A DNA stretch of 64,000 bases, taken from contig CM053263.1 in NCBI GenBank assembly GCA_028583405.1, forward strand, positions 534,501 to 598,500, written 5' to 3'. The translations under genes and the position numbers were made by a program. The stretch is from Pogonophryne albipinna. Lineage: Eukaryota; Chordata; Actinopteri; Perciformes; Artedidraconidae. Positions 47,931-60,064 of this stretch are shown here, piece by piece. The stretch's first letter is position 1, and the number at the start of each line of letters is the position of its first letter. Below the pieces are notes generated by a model. It did no database searches and was not told the DNA's origin. It worked only from the letters and a program-made list of their open reading frames with translations.

Positions 47931-48261
47931 TACATATTCCAGGAAAATTGATCAGATTTCATTGCTGACTTAACCCTAAGGGCTGGGTACTTAGGGGTGG
48001 TGTGTGGAATTTTGGGGTCCACTTTCCTCAAACCCCACACAACTACAAGACTATTTATGCCCTCTATCAAACAAAATAGTGGATCTGCTGATGTGTATCA
48101 AACTGTACTGGTTGATGCTAGGATGCAGTAACAACCACAAAAGTTGTTGGTTTATGTGACAGTGGACATAGTATATTGAGCTTGATTGTGTTCATCCAGT
48201 CCAGAAAAATAATAATTTGATGAGTGGACAGATCTTGCAGGCCAAAACACTTTTGGCAAAC

Positions 48262-48279
48262 TAGGGGCTCAAACCCACT
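48262..48279 (-). pseudogene. tRNA-Lys relic (T-arm only)
   Basis: GGGGCTCAAACCCAC resembles the tRNA-Lys T-arm with one change. It is preceded by TTTGATGAGTGGACAG, which also occurs upstream of the intact gene at 47759. It is probably a decayed duplicate. Confidence 0.4.
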
Positions 48280-48289
48280 AAAATAAATC

Positions 48290-49330
48290 TGAAAAACTAT
48301 GATCCATGATTTGGATTAGAAAAGTAAAATGGCTTAAGAAAGACTTAAGCCAGGGTACATTAGATGTGTTAGGTTGTGTTTTTGTTCTTGGTTGATGTGA
48401 AGGCTCTCATGCATGTGCGATTAATGACCTTCGGGCCCCAAAAATACTACTAACCCCAATTGAGTAATTAAATAATAGTACAGGGCTAGGGTCAACGGAG
48501 ACATTTTCCTTTCATCATTCCTAGAAAAACGTTTTACTGTATATTTTGGCAAAAGCAACAGCTTCCTTAAACCTTTTACTAGATCCCACACAAAGAGTAG
48601 GTTCAGCTGAGAGATGACTAGCCATAAAAACAAGCCTAACACATGATGCATACGGCAATAGAACAGGAGAATAAGTAACAAAGAGGTACATGTAGCATAT
48701 TACAGAAAGGGAGATCTTGTAAAAGAAACAACACATGTCCAGAGAAATCATCAAACACATGAGAACATTTGACATTTCTATATTCAACCCAAATGACTAA
48801 GAGAATAGGAACATCTCAATGAAACAAAAAGTGTCAATAGTGGATTAAATGAAAGAAATTGATGAAATAAAAAATCAACATGATGAATGGATAATTACAT
48901 GACAAAAGGGGTGAAATGACAATAATCACAACACCAAAACCTGATGACAAACTCAAAGATGAAAGAAAAGAAAAGACGGAAGACGAATGATGAGCACACG
49001 TGATCGGATCCAGACAAAGAAGACGCTCACCCTTCTGTACAAATTGGCAGACCGAGAGAGAGAAAGAAGGCATATGATTCGCTAGGCCCAAATGCCTTCC
49101 TCATCGTCCTATTGGTTAGTTTGGCCCAACGCAGCGTGAGTTTGGAGAGAGCAGTAAGTTAGTTTGGTGAAGCAGGAAACTGTAGAATAACAAAGTTAGT
49201 GTGGATAAGTGAAGAAGAAGAAGTTAATGTAAAGGTTAAAAGTTCACACATATGATAGTCTGTCTTTTGAAGTTAAGAAGAGTTATCATTAATAGGAATA
49301 TCTAGAAATATTACTTGAGAGCATGCTTTC
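48290..49330. other. Host intron, no gene seen
   Basis: Unique-looking AT-rich sequence without exon signals. Confidence 0.5.
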
Positions 49331-49332
49331 AA

Positions 49333-49790
49333 GTTTTGGGCATGGGCGTCACTTTGTTAAAAATAAGTGGTGGGGACACTTTTTCAGATTTAAAATACAC
49401 GACTGCATTAAGCGCCCTCCCCCCTTAAACAATACATACATATGCTTACAATACTTTTTTTGACAACTAGTGCTGTAACTTTGCTACGCTGTGGCAAAGC
49501 GTGTGAAACAATTGCTTTACAATTCTCTATTCAATTATCACTTATATCAAATATGTTGCAGTTCCAAATTGCACCACTTGGTAACCAGAAATACACCCAA
49601 AAAGTGTGAACAGCCCTCAAGATTGTACATGTTCTCTGGTGAAAATAAAGTGTACAATTCATTGTGCACGCTAATTTCAGAAACATTTTAACAAACTATC
49701 TTAATGCAGAGTAGTGGGGACAAAATTGTCCATTTACAAAAGTGGTTCGGGACAAATACCCAGCATCCCCAGTATAAATGATGCCTATGG
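49333..49790. mobile_element. Possible hAT-like element
   Basis: Left CATGGGCGTCACTTTG and right GATGCCTATG with GGGGACA/TGTCCC-type subterminal matches. No target duplication was found, so boundaries are tentative. It ends 50 bases from the next exon's donor. Confidence 0.4.
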
Positions 49791-49840
49791 TGTGGCAGGA
49801 AACAATATTTAGAGCTCAATATCCTTTGGAGAAATCTTAC

Positions 49841-49948
49841 CTGATCTGGGGAGGGCTTGTGATTGTTGGGCTGCTCTGAGCTTGGAGAGGAGACTTTCAG
49901 GTGCTCATCTTCATAATTGTCAGACATAAGCTTCATCCGGTTTTGAGT
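49841..49948 (-). CDS. Host gene, antepenultimate exon
   Basis: A 108-base exon (36 codons, phase 0 at both ends), with a CTCTCTGTAG acceptor and GTAAGATTTC donor on the minus strand. It encodes TQNRMKLMSDNYEDEHLKVS, then a Ser/Pro-rich hydrophilic stretch ending KPSPDQ, which looks like a flexible linker. Splicing to 43041-43226 keeps the frame. The methionine inside it is unlikely to be the gene's start. Upstream exons must lie beyond 50 kb or outside the window; none was found. Confidence 0.72.
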
Positions 49949-50493
49949 CTACAGAGAGAGAGAGAAAGTTTCAAACAATTAGATCTCTAGAGAAAACAAA
50001 AAGCAGTGTGTGAGTGTGATAAGAGGGTAGCCATCTCGGAGTTCATTTGCAAAAGATGTTGGTCAAATTTGACTTTTCTAACACACAGAGACAAAGAGAA
50101 AGAGATGTTGTCAAAAAGTGATGGAGATTGAGTTTAAAATGGGATGGTTGGTTCAGCTTAGATTTAAAGAGAACGAGAGACCATCTTATGGTAGAATCAC
50201 ACCAATTGCGACGTCAAATCTTGCCTCTGTTTTGGGCAACCTTAGTCAGACTACAGTCATCTTCAGACTCTGCCTTTGTTTTGATCCCAACTACACATAT
50301 GTCAAGTTTGTATCCTTGTTCTGTTTCACATGTTACAGCTATACTTTAAGCTTTACAGTATGTCTGGAAATAGCTATGGAGTAAAAGAGAAAGAAAGAGG
50401 GCGTCTTAATCTGTCAGTCTTGTACAATCTAAATCCCTTTAGCTTTTAACTGAGCCCTGCAAGCCCCAGGGGTTTAAGCAGGCCAGACTGAGG

Positions 50494-50494
<1 letters not shown>

Positions 50495-50566
<72 letters not shown>
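50495..50566. repeat. (TG)n microsatellite
   Basis: About 72 bp of TG. Confidence 0.98.
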
Positions 50567-50569
<3 letters not shown>

Positions 50570-50705
50570 AAGACTGGCATACAAATGTGAATGACAACTT
50601 TCATTTGTATTTGCCTCAAAGACAAGATTTTTAAGAGTGTGTGTGTGGGCAAGAGAAAGAGTTAATAAGGGGTGCTGTGTGTGTCTGTGAGGACCATACA
50701 CCATA

Positions 50706-50708
<3 letters not shown>

Positions 50709-50748
<40 letters not shown>
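50709..50748. repeat. (GT)n microsatellite
   Basis: About 40 bp of GT. Confidence 0.98.
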
Positions 50749-50756
<8 letters not shown>

Positions 50757-50919
50757 TTCTATGTACTTTGGTCAAGTTGAAGAAAGCCTCCCCAAACACA
50801 TTATTAATTTCCTCTTTTTTCTAAAGACAACTTTAAAATAAACACAGACAATGCATTTAAAACAAACATAAAAAGTTCATCTTGGAAATAGTACATAATC
50901 TAGAGTCACTGCTGTATGT

Positions 50920-50921
<2 letters not shown>

Positions 50922-51007
<86 letters not shown>
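50922..51007. repeat. (CA)n microsatellite
   Basis: About 86 bp of CA. Confidence 0.98.
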
Positions 51008-51010
<3 letters not shown>

Positions 51011-51390
51011 CAGCTGTGGAGTGACCTTTATTTGTCTCTATCTATGTTTGCCTCTCCACAATGTTCTCAAGGATATAATCTGCCACCATTTGATGTGTTG
51101 ATTGATTCCAATCAATCAATTTAGAACAATTGATTAACAAAACAACAAATTACACAGCATACACAAAAATAAAGTACTAAAATACGGTAATTAAAGTAAG
51201 TAAGTACTTTTGAAAATGCTTTTAAAATATGTCCGGATTACAGTATTTCAAGACAGAAAAGCTGCAGCACTCTGCTTGGTGTCAAAATTAGATTTTCAAC
51301 ATCAAACAAAGACATGTTACGCACATAAACAAAAGAAGGGGTAGCTGTATCGCTTAACAACATAGATGTCACCAGCAGATAAAACACTCT

Positions 51391-51465
51391 TGTCAGGAGT
51401 GGGATTTGAACCCATGCCTCTATTTGAAGAACAGAAAGCCCTTTTACTCAGGAAGGAGTCACTCT
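51391..51465 (-). pseudogene. tRNA-Leu 3' half and part of intron
   Basis: The minus strand matches the T-arm (GGTTCAAATCCCACTCCTGACA), variable arm and part of the intron (AGTGACTCCTTCCTGA) of tRNA-Leu(CAA), with substitutions. The 5' half is replaced by LINE sequence. It is not functional. Confidence 0.8.
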
Positions 51466-51668
51466 TTGCCCTCAAATGTAAAACTCTACAGAGGGTGGTG
51501 AAAACTGCACAGCACATCAAGAAGACAGAGCTGCCATCCATGGAGGACCTCTACACCCAGCAGCTCAGGAAGAGAGCCATCAGGATTATAAAAGACCCCC
51601 ATCACTACAGCAACAAACTGTTCTATCTGCTGCCGTCTGGTAGGCGGTACCGCAGCATCCGGACTAAA
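51466..51668 (+). pseudogene. L2-like LINE C-terminal fragment
   Basis: The plus strand encodes LQRVVKTAQHI, then LPSMEDLYTQQ, RIIKDPHHYSNKLFYLLPSGR and RYRSIRTKT, the extreme C-terminus of an L2-type pol. It joins tRNA-like sequence on both sides without its own 3' UTR. Confidence 0.85.
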
Positions 51669-51672
51669 ACCC

Positions 51673-51728
51673 AAACCCACGACACTGAGATTAAGAGTCT
51701 CATGCTCTACCGACTGAGCTAGCCGGGC
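51673..51728 (-). pseudogene. tRNA-Lys lacking the T-arm 3' part and acceptor 3' strand
   Basis: 5' acceptor, D-arm, CTT anticodon arm and variable loop are intact; the 3' part is replaced by L2 sequence. The A-box survives and the B-box is lost, so transcription is unlikely. Confidence 0.9.
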
Positions 51729-52316
51729 TAGCAACAATGCTAAAATAGGCCAACATTTTGAATTTCAGATGGAAATGCAATCGGCTCCGATTGCATTCCG
51801 ATTGAAAAAAAAGGGCTACAGAGCTTGATTGAAGGGCAATCCAAAACACCATTCTCTAGGCTTTCTCATTTTGCCCTAGTTCTGCCGTGTACAAATTGAC
51901 CCAACGGACCCAACCTGGAGGTGAAAGGTTCTAGGTTTTGAAACAACTGGTCTGAATGATCTAGGATTAATACACCCTAAAATGCTACAGCCCAACGTGG
52001 GGCTCGAACCCACGACCCTGAGATTAAGAGTCTCATGCTCTACCGACTGAGCTAGCCGGGCTAGCAACAATGCTAAAATAGGCCAACAGTTTGAATTTCA
52101 GAAGGAAGGGCCGATTGCATTCCGATTGCAAAAAAAGGGCAATAGACTTTGATTGAAGGGCATTCCAAAATACCCTTCTCTAGGCTTTCTCATTTTGCCC
52201 TAGTTCTGACGTGTACAAATGTACCCGACAAACTCGACCTGGAAGTGAAAGGTTCTAGGTTTTAAAACAACAGGTCTGAATGATCTAGGATTAATACATC
52301 CTAAAATGCGACCACA
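51729..52316. repeat. Tandem tRNA-Lys unit array (about 333-bp period)
   Basis: CTAGCAACAATGCTAAAATA occurs at 51728 and 52061, each directly following a tRNA-Lys. TTGCCCTAGTTCTGCCGTG and AATGATCTAGGATTAATACA recur at the same spacing. The second unit ends at about 52310 where a further tRNA would be expected but is absent. Confidence 0.85.
51989..52061 (-). tRNA. tRNA-Lys(CTT)
   Basis: Complete cloverleaf identical in body to the copy at 8856, including the T discriminator, with A-box, CTT anticodon and B-box GGTTCGAGCCC. TTTT follows within about ten bases. It is the only intact member of the local tandem array. Confidence 0.95.
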
Positions 52317-52319
52317 ACA

Positions 52320-53075
52320 CGAGCCTAACGTGTCATCACGTGGTATATGTCTCGTCTGACCCAGTTCTGATGGAGAGCACCAGAACGTTGCTCTGGCACT
52401 TCACACATTGCAGTACCCATAAGGAGCCGTACACATGCCGCAGTTTTTGCGTGGCTGTGTCTTAGTTGTAAGCCTAGTGGCGATCTGTTCATCTGTCATA
52501 CTGATCATACAGTCAATAACTTTGTTGTTATTAGCATCTGGTTAGCTAGCTATGCTAACGACCAGTGAGGTAAAGGCACATCTTTATATGATCATTATAG
52601 TTATAAAAAAATAAGAGAATAAAGTAAACAGGTATAAAATACTATATGACAGTAAAAAAGAGTTGTTATTAATAAACAAGAATACAGTTTAAAAGGGGAG
52701 TGATTTGTAAAATATCCGTAAAGAAAAATAAAATCTGCTTACAGTTCTGTTTCATATGGGTGTTGAGAGATGTATCCAGATCTCCTAATGTTGCTCTCAA
52801 AGTGCACCAGATTGATGCTTTTAACTTTTAAAAAATTCTTCCCGGGAGGAGGTTAGGTCCCCCCCCCCCGACTAAATCATGTTCACATGGATATGAAACT
52901 AAATACATTTGCACACATCTTGTGTCCATATCTTTCTGTTTTGGTGGTCATGCCACAACCGTGCACGTGAATGCGCGAGTCATGGTGAGATATCTGGATT
53001 AAGAGGTTGCTTTTTCTTTGCACAGCATGAAAGAAAGGCCAAATGAATGGGCTGTGATCTTAGTTTTTTTAAGCA
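52320..53075. other. No gene seen
   Basis: Contains a C-run at 52860-52869. Nothing else was recognised. Confidence 0.5.
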
Positions 53076-53077
53076 GA

Positions 53078-53156
53078 GGTCAATCATTTGTACGGCCCTC
53101 GGAGGATGTTGAAAAAATTGAAATGGCCCTTGAGAGGAAAAAGGTTCCCCACCCCT
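53078..53156 (-). mobile_element. hAT terminal fragment
   Basis: Ends AAGGTTCCCCACCCCTG with ACGGCCCTC inside, complementary to the fragment at 18841-18905 (CAGGGGTGGGGAACCTCC). It is a single end only. Confidence 0.6.
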
Positions 53157-53929
53157 GGTTTACGGGATTACAATTTCAGAGGTTTAAAGTGTCTGAAGTT
53201 GTAGTCTTCACAAATTCAGATTATATTTTATTGTTTAAAGAATTGTTTTTGATCTGTGATTTCCCACAAGCTTAGGATTCCATGGATTTTATGTGTAACT
53301 GCAATATCATTTAACACCATTGTAAATGAGGTGACACACAACCAGGAACTTGAGAAAATACAATTGTAGAGCCAAGCTTTAGCCACACAGGTGCAGAACA
53401 ATGGTGAAGGCCACAGCCACACATAGACCACCTGTACATGTTAACCACGTGTGTCTCTTGCAGGGGCAGATGGTGGGATACTGCTCACCTCCCCCATTTC
53501 TTCCTCTTGTTTCATTTCATAAAATACTTCACTCACTCCTTCTACACTCGTCTTTCACATAATCGTTGGGTTAAACATTCCCCTCTCTCTCATCGTGTCA
53601 TGGTTTTTGCTGAAGAAAAAAAAAAACTCATAAAAGAAATGAAGAGGAAAGAGACTGTGAGAAAGATTTGAGGAGAAGAAGAGTGAAGATAGCTGAGATC
53701 GCCTTGATCTACAGCCGCCCGTCTATAATGCAGCTGGGGGTCAAAGGGGAAGACACAGGAGGCACTTTCAGACACACACACACACACTGTATATTCTTAA
53801 ACACACACAGATGTGTTTTATGAATGTGAGTGTAAGTGAACATTTAGCATACATTTTATATTAAAGATTCCTATTGTGCTTGTTGGGGTGTTCCCTTTCC
53901 TATGATGTGTTATGTAGGTTTTTGTGCAT

Positions 53930-54345
53930 GTCAATGGTCTACAAAGGCTCAACTCCCTGTGTTAACTCCAGAGGGACTCTCACACACTCCCCCCCCCCCC
54001 CCTGCCTGAAACGCTGCCATTGATTACTGCCTTTGATTACTTAGAGAGCATAGTGAGATCACTACGTAACACTGGCACTTCTATTGGCTAGTATTCAAAC
54101 ACATTGAACAAGATAGGCTAAGGCGCGGGACATCTCTAATTGGTTAACCAATCAGAAAAGAGCCGGCCAGCGAACCAATCAGCGCAGACTGTGCTCTGGT
54201 TTCAGACAGAGGGTGAAAAGAGGTGCTGCAGCACAGGCAGTATGAGAAAAATAAAGAGCTTTTTGAACATTAAAGCATGGAGACATGTAGAGACACTACA
54301 TACTGATATACACCTGAAAATGAGCAGAATATGTCCTCTTTAACA
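53930..54345. mobile_element. MITE family M, inverted copy
   Basis: Carries AAATAAAGAGCTTTTTGAAC and ends AGAATATGTCCTCTTTAA, the inverse of 46558. A C-run is at 53989-54002. The frame 54140-54343 is not a gene. Confidence 0.7.
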
Positions 54346-55145
54346 CAATTTTTTGCTGCATACATTGAAGTCTTTCAATAAAGTTTAAAAAAACAAATAT
54401 TTTGTTAATCTCAGATAATTATAAAAAAAGACAAAGGCAGCAAAGTACATCTTCATTTTTTGTTGCTGCTACAGCTCGTTGCAAGCAGCCATACAGAACT
54501 TTGTCTGTTCATTCAAATATTTTTAAGTTGCTGATTTCAAACATTGATCTGATTCTGTAAATGTAACCTGCTCCAAAGAAACACAGGTGAAGCAGTGTTT
54601 CAAACACAAATTCAGACCAGACGTGAGATGTCAGCGGCGTTTAAGCGCTACTAAAACACTCTGACCTATGATCTACTGAAGAGTGATGGCCGTCAAAAAA
54701 CACTCTGGAGAAACTGTAAAAAGTAGCATTGGGGATCATCCATCACACAAGTTAACCACTTAGTTTTACTTTACGGAGCTAAACACACTGCTTTCTGTTT
54801 ACACCTGCCTCATGGCAACCAAAGCTCTCTGATTTATAATCACATACAATTCCATACCGCAACTCTGTCTTTCCAGCTGTCAGGCAGGTTATCAGTAGCA
54901 AAGTGTGTGCATATTAGGGATGGGAATTTGAAAGCAAATGTATATTCGAATATTCGACCCCCCAAAAAACGGTTAACCGGTTAACCGAAATGTACATATC
55001 TTCTAAAAAAAAAATTGGGTAAAAAAATAAATAATAATTTTTGGAAATAAATACATACATGTTCAAATAAGTGTAGAAACCAACTCGAATTTGTCAAATG
55101 TATTGAACTGGTGATCACAGTTTGACAGCTATAGGCCTACAGCTT

Positions 55146-55326
55146 TCATGTGCGGAGGCGATTCACAATCAGCCCAGCTGTAGAGAAGACCCTCTCAGCT
55201 GGAACGGAGGGTGCGGATATAGCAAGGTATAGCATGTATAAGTTTAATTTGGCATAGTTTGACCTCAACACCGCACTCACTAACCTGGTCGAAATATTTC
55301 CACACATTACTCCTTTTTGACGCCAT
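55146..55326 (-). pseudogene. Internally deleted hAT transposase (BED finger start fused to dimerisation tail)
   Basis: The frame starts MASKRSNVWKYFDQV, the opening of a BED zinc finger, and then jumps near 55225 in a different register to YLAISAPSVPAERVFSTAG and ends at TGA after NRLRT. The latter is the hAT C-terminal dimerisation motif. All of the catalytic DDE region between them is deleted. Confidence 0.88.
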
Positions 55327-58300
55327 GTCTGTTGTGTAGGACTCTTCTTAGAGTGTAAATAATTACCGGACTAAGACTGGTAAAATATGTTGAATACCGG
55401 CAAAACTAAATCTCTCCTGTCAAAATGTCTATGTACTTTGCCGCCACACACGGTTGCCAAGCAGCGCTTATTGTTGTTTAGGCTGGCCACTCATGTGTCG
55501 CGAGTGTTGACAGGGGGCGGGGGAGCACGCTCATGAACTGTTAGCGTCGGAACCTCGCAACGGCTGCGGAGCGCATTTGCGCCACATTTGGGCCTAAGAT
55601 GAGGTTTGAGTCTGCGTGATCTGGGTGTAGGGAGGGGCAGCAGCCATATCATTGGCTAGAACTAGCTAGATCTGATGGATTTGGACATAAACGCGAGTGA
55701 AGTATAACCGGACGCGAGAGAGAGAGATCAGCACCTGCAGCTCTGCCCGCTGTGAGGGACCGGTGAGCGGAGCAGAACACACCTTTAGACGTCAACTAAC
55801 ACATTTAGCTATGGCACTGTCCAGGGGCATCGCCTGGACCTGGAAATATTCGGGGCTTAGCCCACAGTGGCAGCGCTACAGTCAAATTTTCTACTGCAAG
55901 ACTCCCCACACGCAACATCAACCCAGTCTCATGGCATTTCGTGTTCACCAACACGATTTTTAATCTATTGATTCGTGTTCACCAACACGATTTTCCCCTT
56001 TTTTTCGTGTTGCACAGCACGATTTTAAAAGCAATGTATTTCTACTGGTAATGACGCTCATGGAAGCACGGCATTCGTTTGTGTCGGCTGCCCTTAAAGG
56101 CAATGTGAGCGTCCATTCTCATTGGATAACGGAGAATTGTACACCCGGAAGTAAGTATTCCCCTTACTGTCGATTGATTTTACAGTGATATCTGCACTAC
56201 TCATCGACTAAAAAACACCAGATTATCCTTGTTAATTACACAACATTGATTGGTTTAAATTGTGTGCAATGCTTTTGTATTTTTCCCCTTCGATTCGGAG
56301 AAACAAATATTTTTTCGGAGTAAAGGATAGCAGAAGACACTACACTACCCAGAATCCCCAGCTATCGTTTGGACTACACCATGTGCTCTGTTTGACAAAC
56401 CCCGTGATAGTCCTCAAGCTCTGTGATTGGAGAGTGTGCTCCGAGGGTTACGCCGAGCCTCGAACAGCACTTGAAATGGGATGGAACCACGGCAGACTGT
56501 CCAAAACTGGATTTGAACGGGTGCACCGCGTCCCCCCCTCCCCCACCCCCACCCCCACCCCGTCCCCAGAACTACACATGCTGGCTATTGTGTTTCGCAA
56601 CATGTTCTCTATCTATGGCACGTCTCTACTGGGAGTTGTAGTTTTAAAAGACGTTTTCGTATTTCCCATAATAAGAAGTTGCCAGTATTAAACTGTGTAC
56701 ATCCCTGGAGGTTTAGGGGATAGGAAACACTCAAATTTAAAACATATAATTAATAAATGGGTGAAAATTGCTTGTGCCCATAATGGGCAGCATTAATATA
56801 TATACACACATGCCAGCTAAGGTCAGAAGAGCTTTATGTAACAGCTGGTTTTATGTTTGTGACCCCTGTTGTTAATTGATAACATTACATTACATTAACT
56901 GATAAGCCTGAAACATGCACTTGTCAAGGTTCAGAGGCAAATTTTGCAAATATGGCAGTAGCCATCGATCAGATAAAATATGCAAATATGCAGTGGTGTT
57001 TATTTGTAAATCATTTAGCATAATCCCACAAATTCTGTGTTTTATATTTAATAATTCTGTGTTCTTTATTTATTGATTGTTCAATACCTGACAAGGCCGG
57101 AGATGAAATATCTACATACATCTTATAAGAGTATAATACATTATGTATAATATCAGTTAAAATAAGTGCTTCAACATAGTTAACATTGCTGGAGGTATGC
57201 ACAAATATTGATAGATGTCTTGTAATGCACTATTGAGGAACCTGCGACCCAAGTTTTTCATTCAATGCATAACTACACCATAGTTGTGTAGGCCTATATG
57301 ATATGTCAATAAACCTTAGAAAATCTTGAAATCTTGAAAGGGATGTGCAAAATAGTCATTATATACAGTCTTTAATTAACTATTAGTAGAGAATAACGAG
57401 TAATGAATATACTTTATAGGGATCCTATTAATATCTAATAATATTATTGAAATTCAATAACATGCTTTAACCACTAGGTGTCCCTTTATATCAGCTGTGC
57501 ACCTTTATGGTGTAAATACAGCCTATCTACCAATTGGATCAAATATAAAAGTCAGCCGAATTAGTGTTGATACTGCAAGGAGACGTATTGTGTGAAAAGA
57601 AATGTAAGATGTTGTTTAATGGCTGATATATTTATGCTCCACGTCACGTTTTCAGTTCCTCATGTTTGTCTAGAAGTCTTCTCATCAGGGCTCTATAAAT
57701 ACAGAACTACGGCAGATATGTAATATTTAATGCAGCCGAACCGTGTATTATTTAAGTTTAAAATTAAATTAAAATTAAAAACAGCTAATTTAATTTTGAA
57801 AAAGCAATATAATTGGGAGTAAACAAATGTGGGGCCTTGGATCACCCATTGTAAAGGTGCATATTATTGACGACCAATAGGGAGAATGGGTCACTCGACC
57901 CACCCTGCAGTGGTTTTTAAAATCTTAGTTGCAGCTTCACAGGGAGCGCACGGCACCAGATTATGAGTTTAAAAGACAAGCGTCAATACCTCCTAGTGGA
58001 CATCTATTTAATTAGTAATTAACTGACATTTAGAGATGTTAAAAAGTAAAAACATACCTAGCATAAGTGATCATTCCTAAATTCAACTACAAACCATTGA
58101 TGAAATTACTTCTGTTTTTAAATCCTTAATAAAGGAAGGAGTGATTGTTACATGTTCGTACACCCAAGGTTCCACTCACTGTTAAAGAGCTTAACATTGT
58201 TCTTTAAGTGGACCAGAATTGAAGATAAATTAATATGAGTTATGAAATACATGGCAGAACTTTACAGATCCTAATAATGTTTTGACTCAAGATAATAATT

Positions 58301-59713
58301 ATATGCACAAGTTTCTGAAATAGATCTATTAGACATTTTAATACTAATTAGGTGTAAATGAATTGCAGTAGTAGTACTATGAGGAAGTGACATTTTTTGG
58401 CTAACACTTTTCAGGAAATGTGGGAAACAGCTGTTCCGATGAAAAGTTAGAGATATCTGGAAAATTATAGTTGTAATCGTGAATTAATAAATGACGGCGC
58501 TCCATATATGACAGATTTTTGTAGACAAAGGATATTGGCCTATGCTGAAATATCGAAGTCTCTGCAGAGCACACACATGGCCAAAAAGACTGAGACCAAC
58601 TGACCTTTGACCCTGACCGACAGTGTAACTTGAGAAGGCACTGTCAATGACTGACTCTGGGGTGACTCTGACCAGACCAAGACTTTACAACCTGACAGAC
58701 GGTGTGAGTGTGAATGAATGCCGGCATGTGATCAGTGTAACTGCATGATTCTAAAACAATAACTAACCAAGCATGTTTTTGGACTAACATATTATTACCC
58801 GTTTCTAATCCACTTGATGATATTTTACTCCCACAGGAGGTGGCAGTTTGCAGAATGTGAAACTCAAACTAAAACATGAAGATTCTGTTTCTTTTAGGAC
58901 TGAAGGATGGAGAGAAACACTTCATTTCACTGAAGTGTTTACTGTGGAAATGATGGATGTACATTTGGGAAAATGTTTGGTATTTTCTTATAATCCATGG
59001 TTACACATGAGGTTCATGTGTAAAAAGGGGGAGTGTAAAATTCACAATGTACATTTTTCATTTAGGGACTGAAGGGAACCTGCTGCCCCAACTCAATTGT
59101 TCAATCTGACCATTGATTGACAGTTTTAGAGTGGACCTGCTCCATATCTGGGGATAAGATACTGTTTGATGAATGTTGACATGTTTCTAATATTGATTGA
59201 GTTATAACAGGTAACTTAGATGCAGAATCAGTGGCCAAGGGGCTACTGTGAGTGATCTTGATAATATCTCAGCACTGACAGGTAAAAGCAGTATCACCAG
59301 GAAATCATTCATTTTGTCAGCATCATGATTTTGGTTGTTTTTGAATCCATAACATTAGTGTGTTTTTTTTACCAGAAACATTAGCAGTTCATATTATATT
59401 TAGATTTTAAATGGGATCTCAAGGATTTCATTTAAAAATAAACACAGATGCTTGTCAGAAATTCAGAGCTATTGAAATATGTTATTTGGTTCACCTAGAG
59501 ATGTTGGAGTTTTGTTTTGTTGCCACAGTCCAAGTATTAAGATTCTGAAGCTGCACTGGCAGATAGGAGGTCTACAATTAATTTAGAAAACCTGTTCACA
59601 GACGGCTGTTGTTTTAAGACACCCCACCAACAGGCTCCAAACAGCTGAGGGCCCAGGAGCCCTGAGCGTAGGCTTGAGGGATTTGTATCAGATTTCTCCA
59701 CACAGGTTGGTGA

Positions 59714-60064
59714 CGCCAAAGAGGGACCCAGGAGGCCGACACAGCGGAGTTCGTCTGGCTGAAGGTCATCAGGACAAAGTGGCTCAACCCCAGGCTCTCC
59801 GGCCCCGACCGAGTGACCCAGCGGATCTCTCATGCCGTCCGTCTAGGAGGAAAGGGGGACAGCTGGAGCCAGTGTGCGGCGAGGAAACCACCTGCTTGGA
59901 CCGTGGACGACATCAGGACGGACGTGGCCCTCGACGAGGAGGTCGACTCGGAAGCAGCCATCAGCGGACTGGAGGAGCAGGATCGGGAGGACATCTCTCC
60001 AGCATCGACCCGGAAGCCGCCATCAGCGGGCCGGAGGAGGAGGATCCAGAAGACATCTCTCTAG
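59714..60064 (+). pseudogene. Retroviral pol 3' end (integrase C-terminal tail), remnant
   Basis: An open frame carries WLKVIRTKW, then a GPDRVT motif equivalent to the integrase GPY/F block, SHAVRLGGKGD and WSQCA. This matches the C-terminal tail of pol in gammaretrovirus-like fish ERVs. The upstream catalytic core is absent and the frame is closed by a stop at 59711. The 3' end is repeat-rich (EAAISG-type acidic repeats), readable in two frames. Confidence 0.65.

Noticed and set aside
53590..53787. Possible host exon after CCCTTTGACCCCCAG on the minus strand
   Set aside because: A fair acceptor and about 22 sensible codons, but no convincing donor; the frame runs into an A/T-rich tract.
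59537..59833. Minus-strand ORF opposite the retroviral pol tail
   Set aside because: It is antisense to a frame with recognisable integrase-tail motifs, so it is a shadow.
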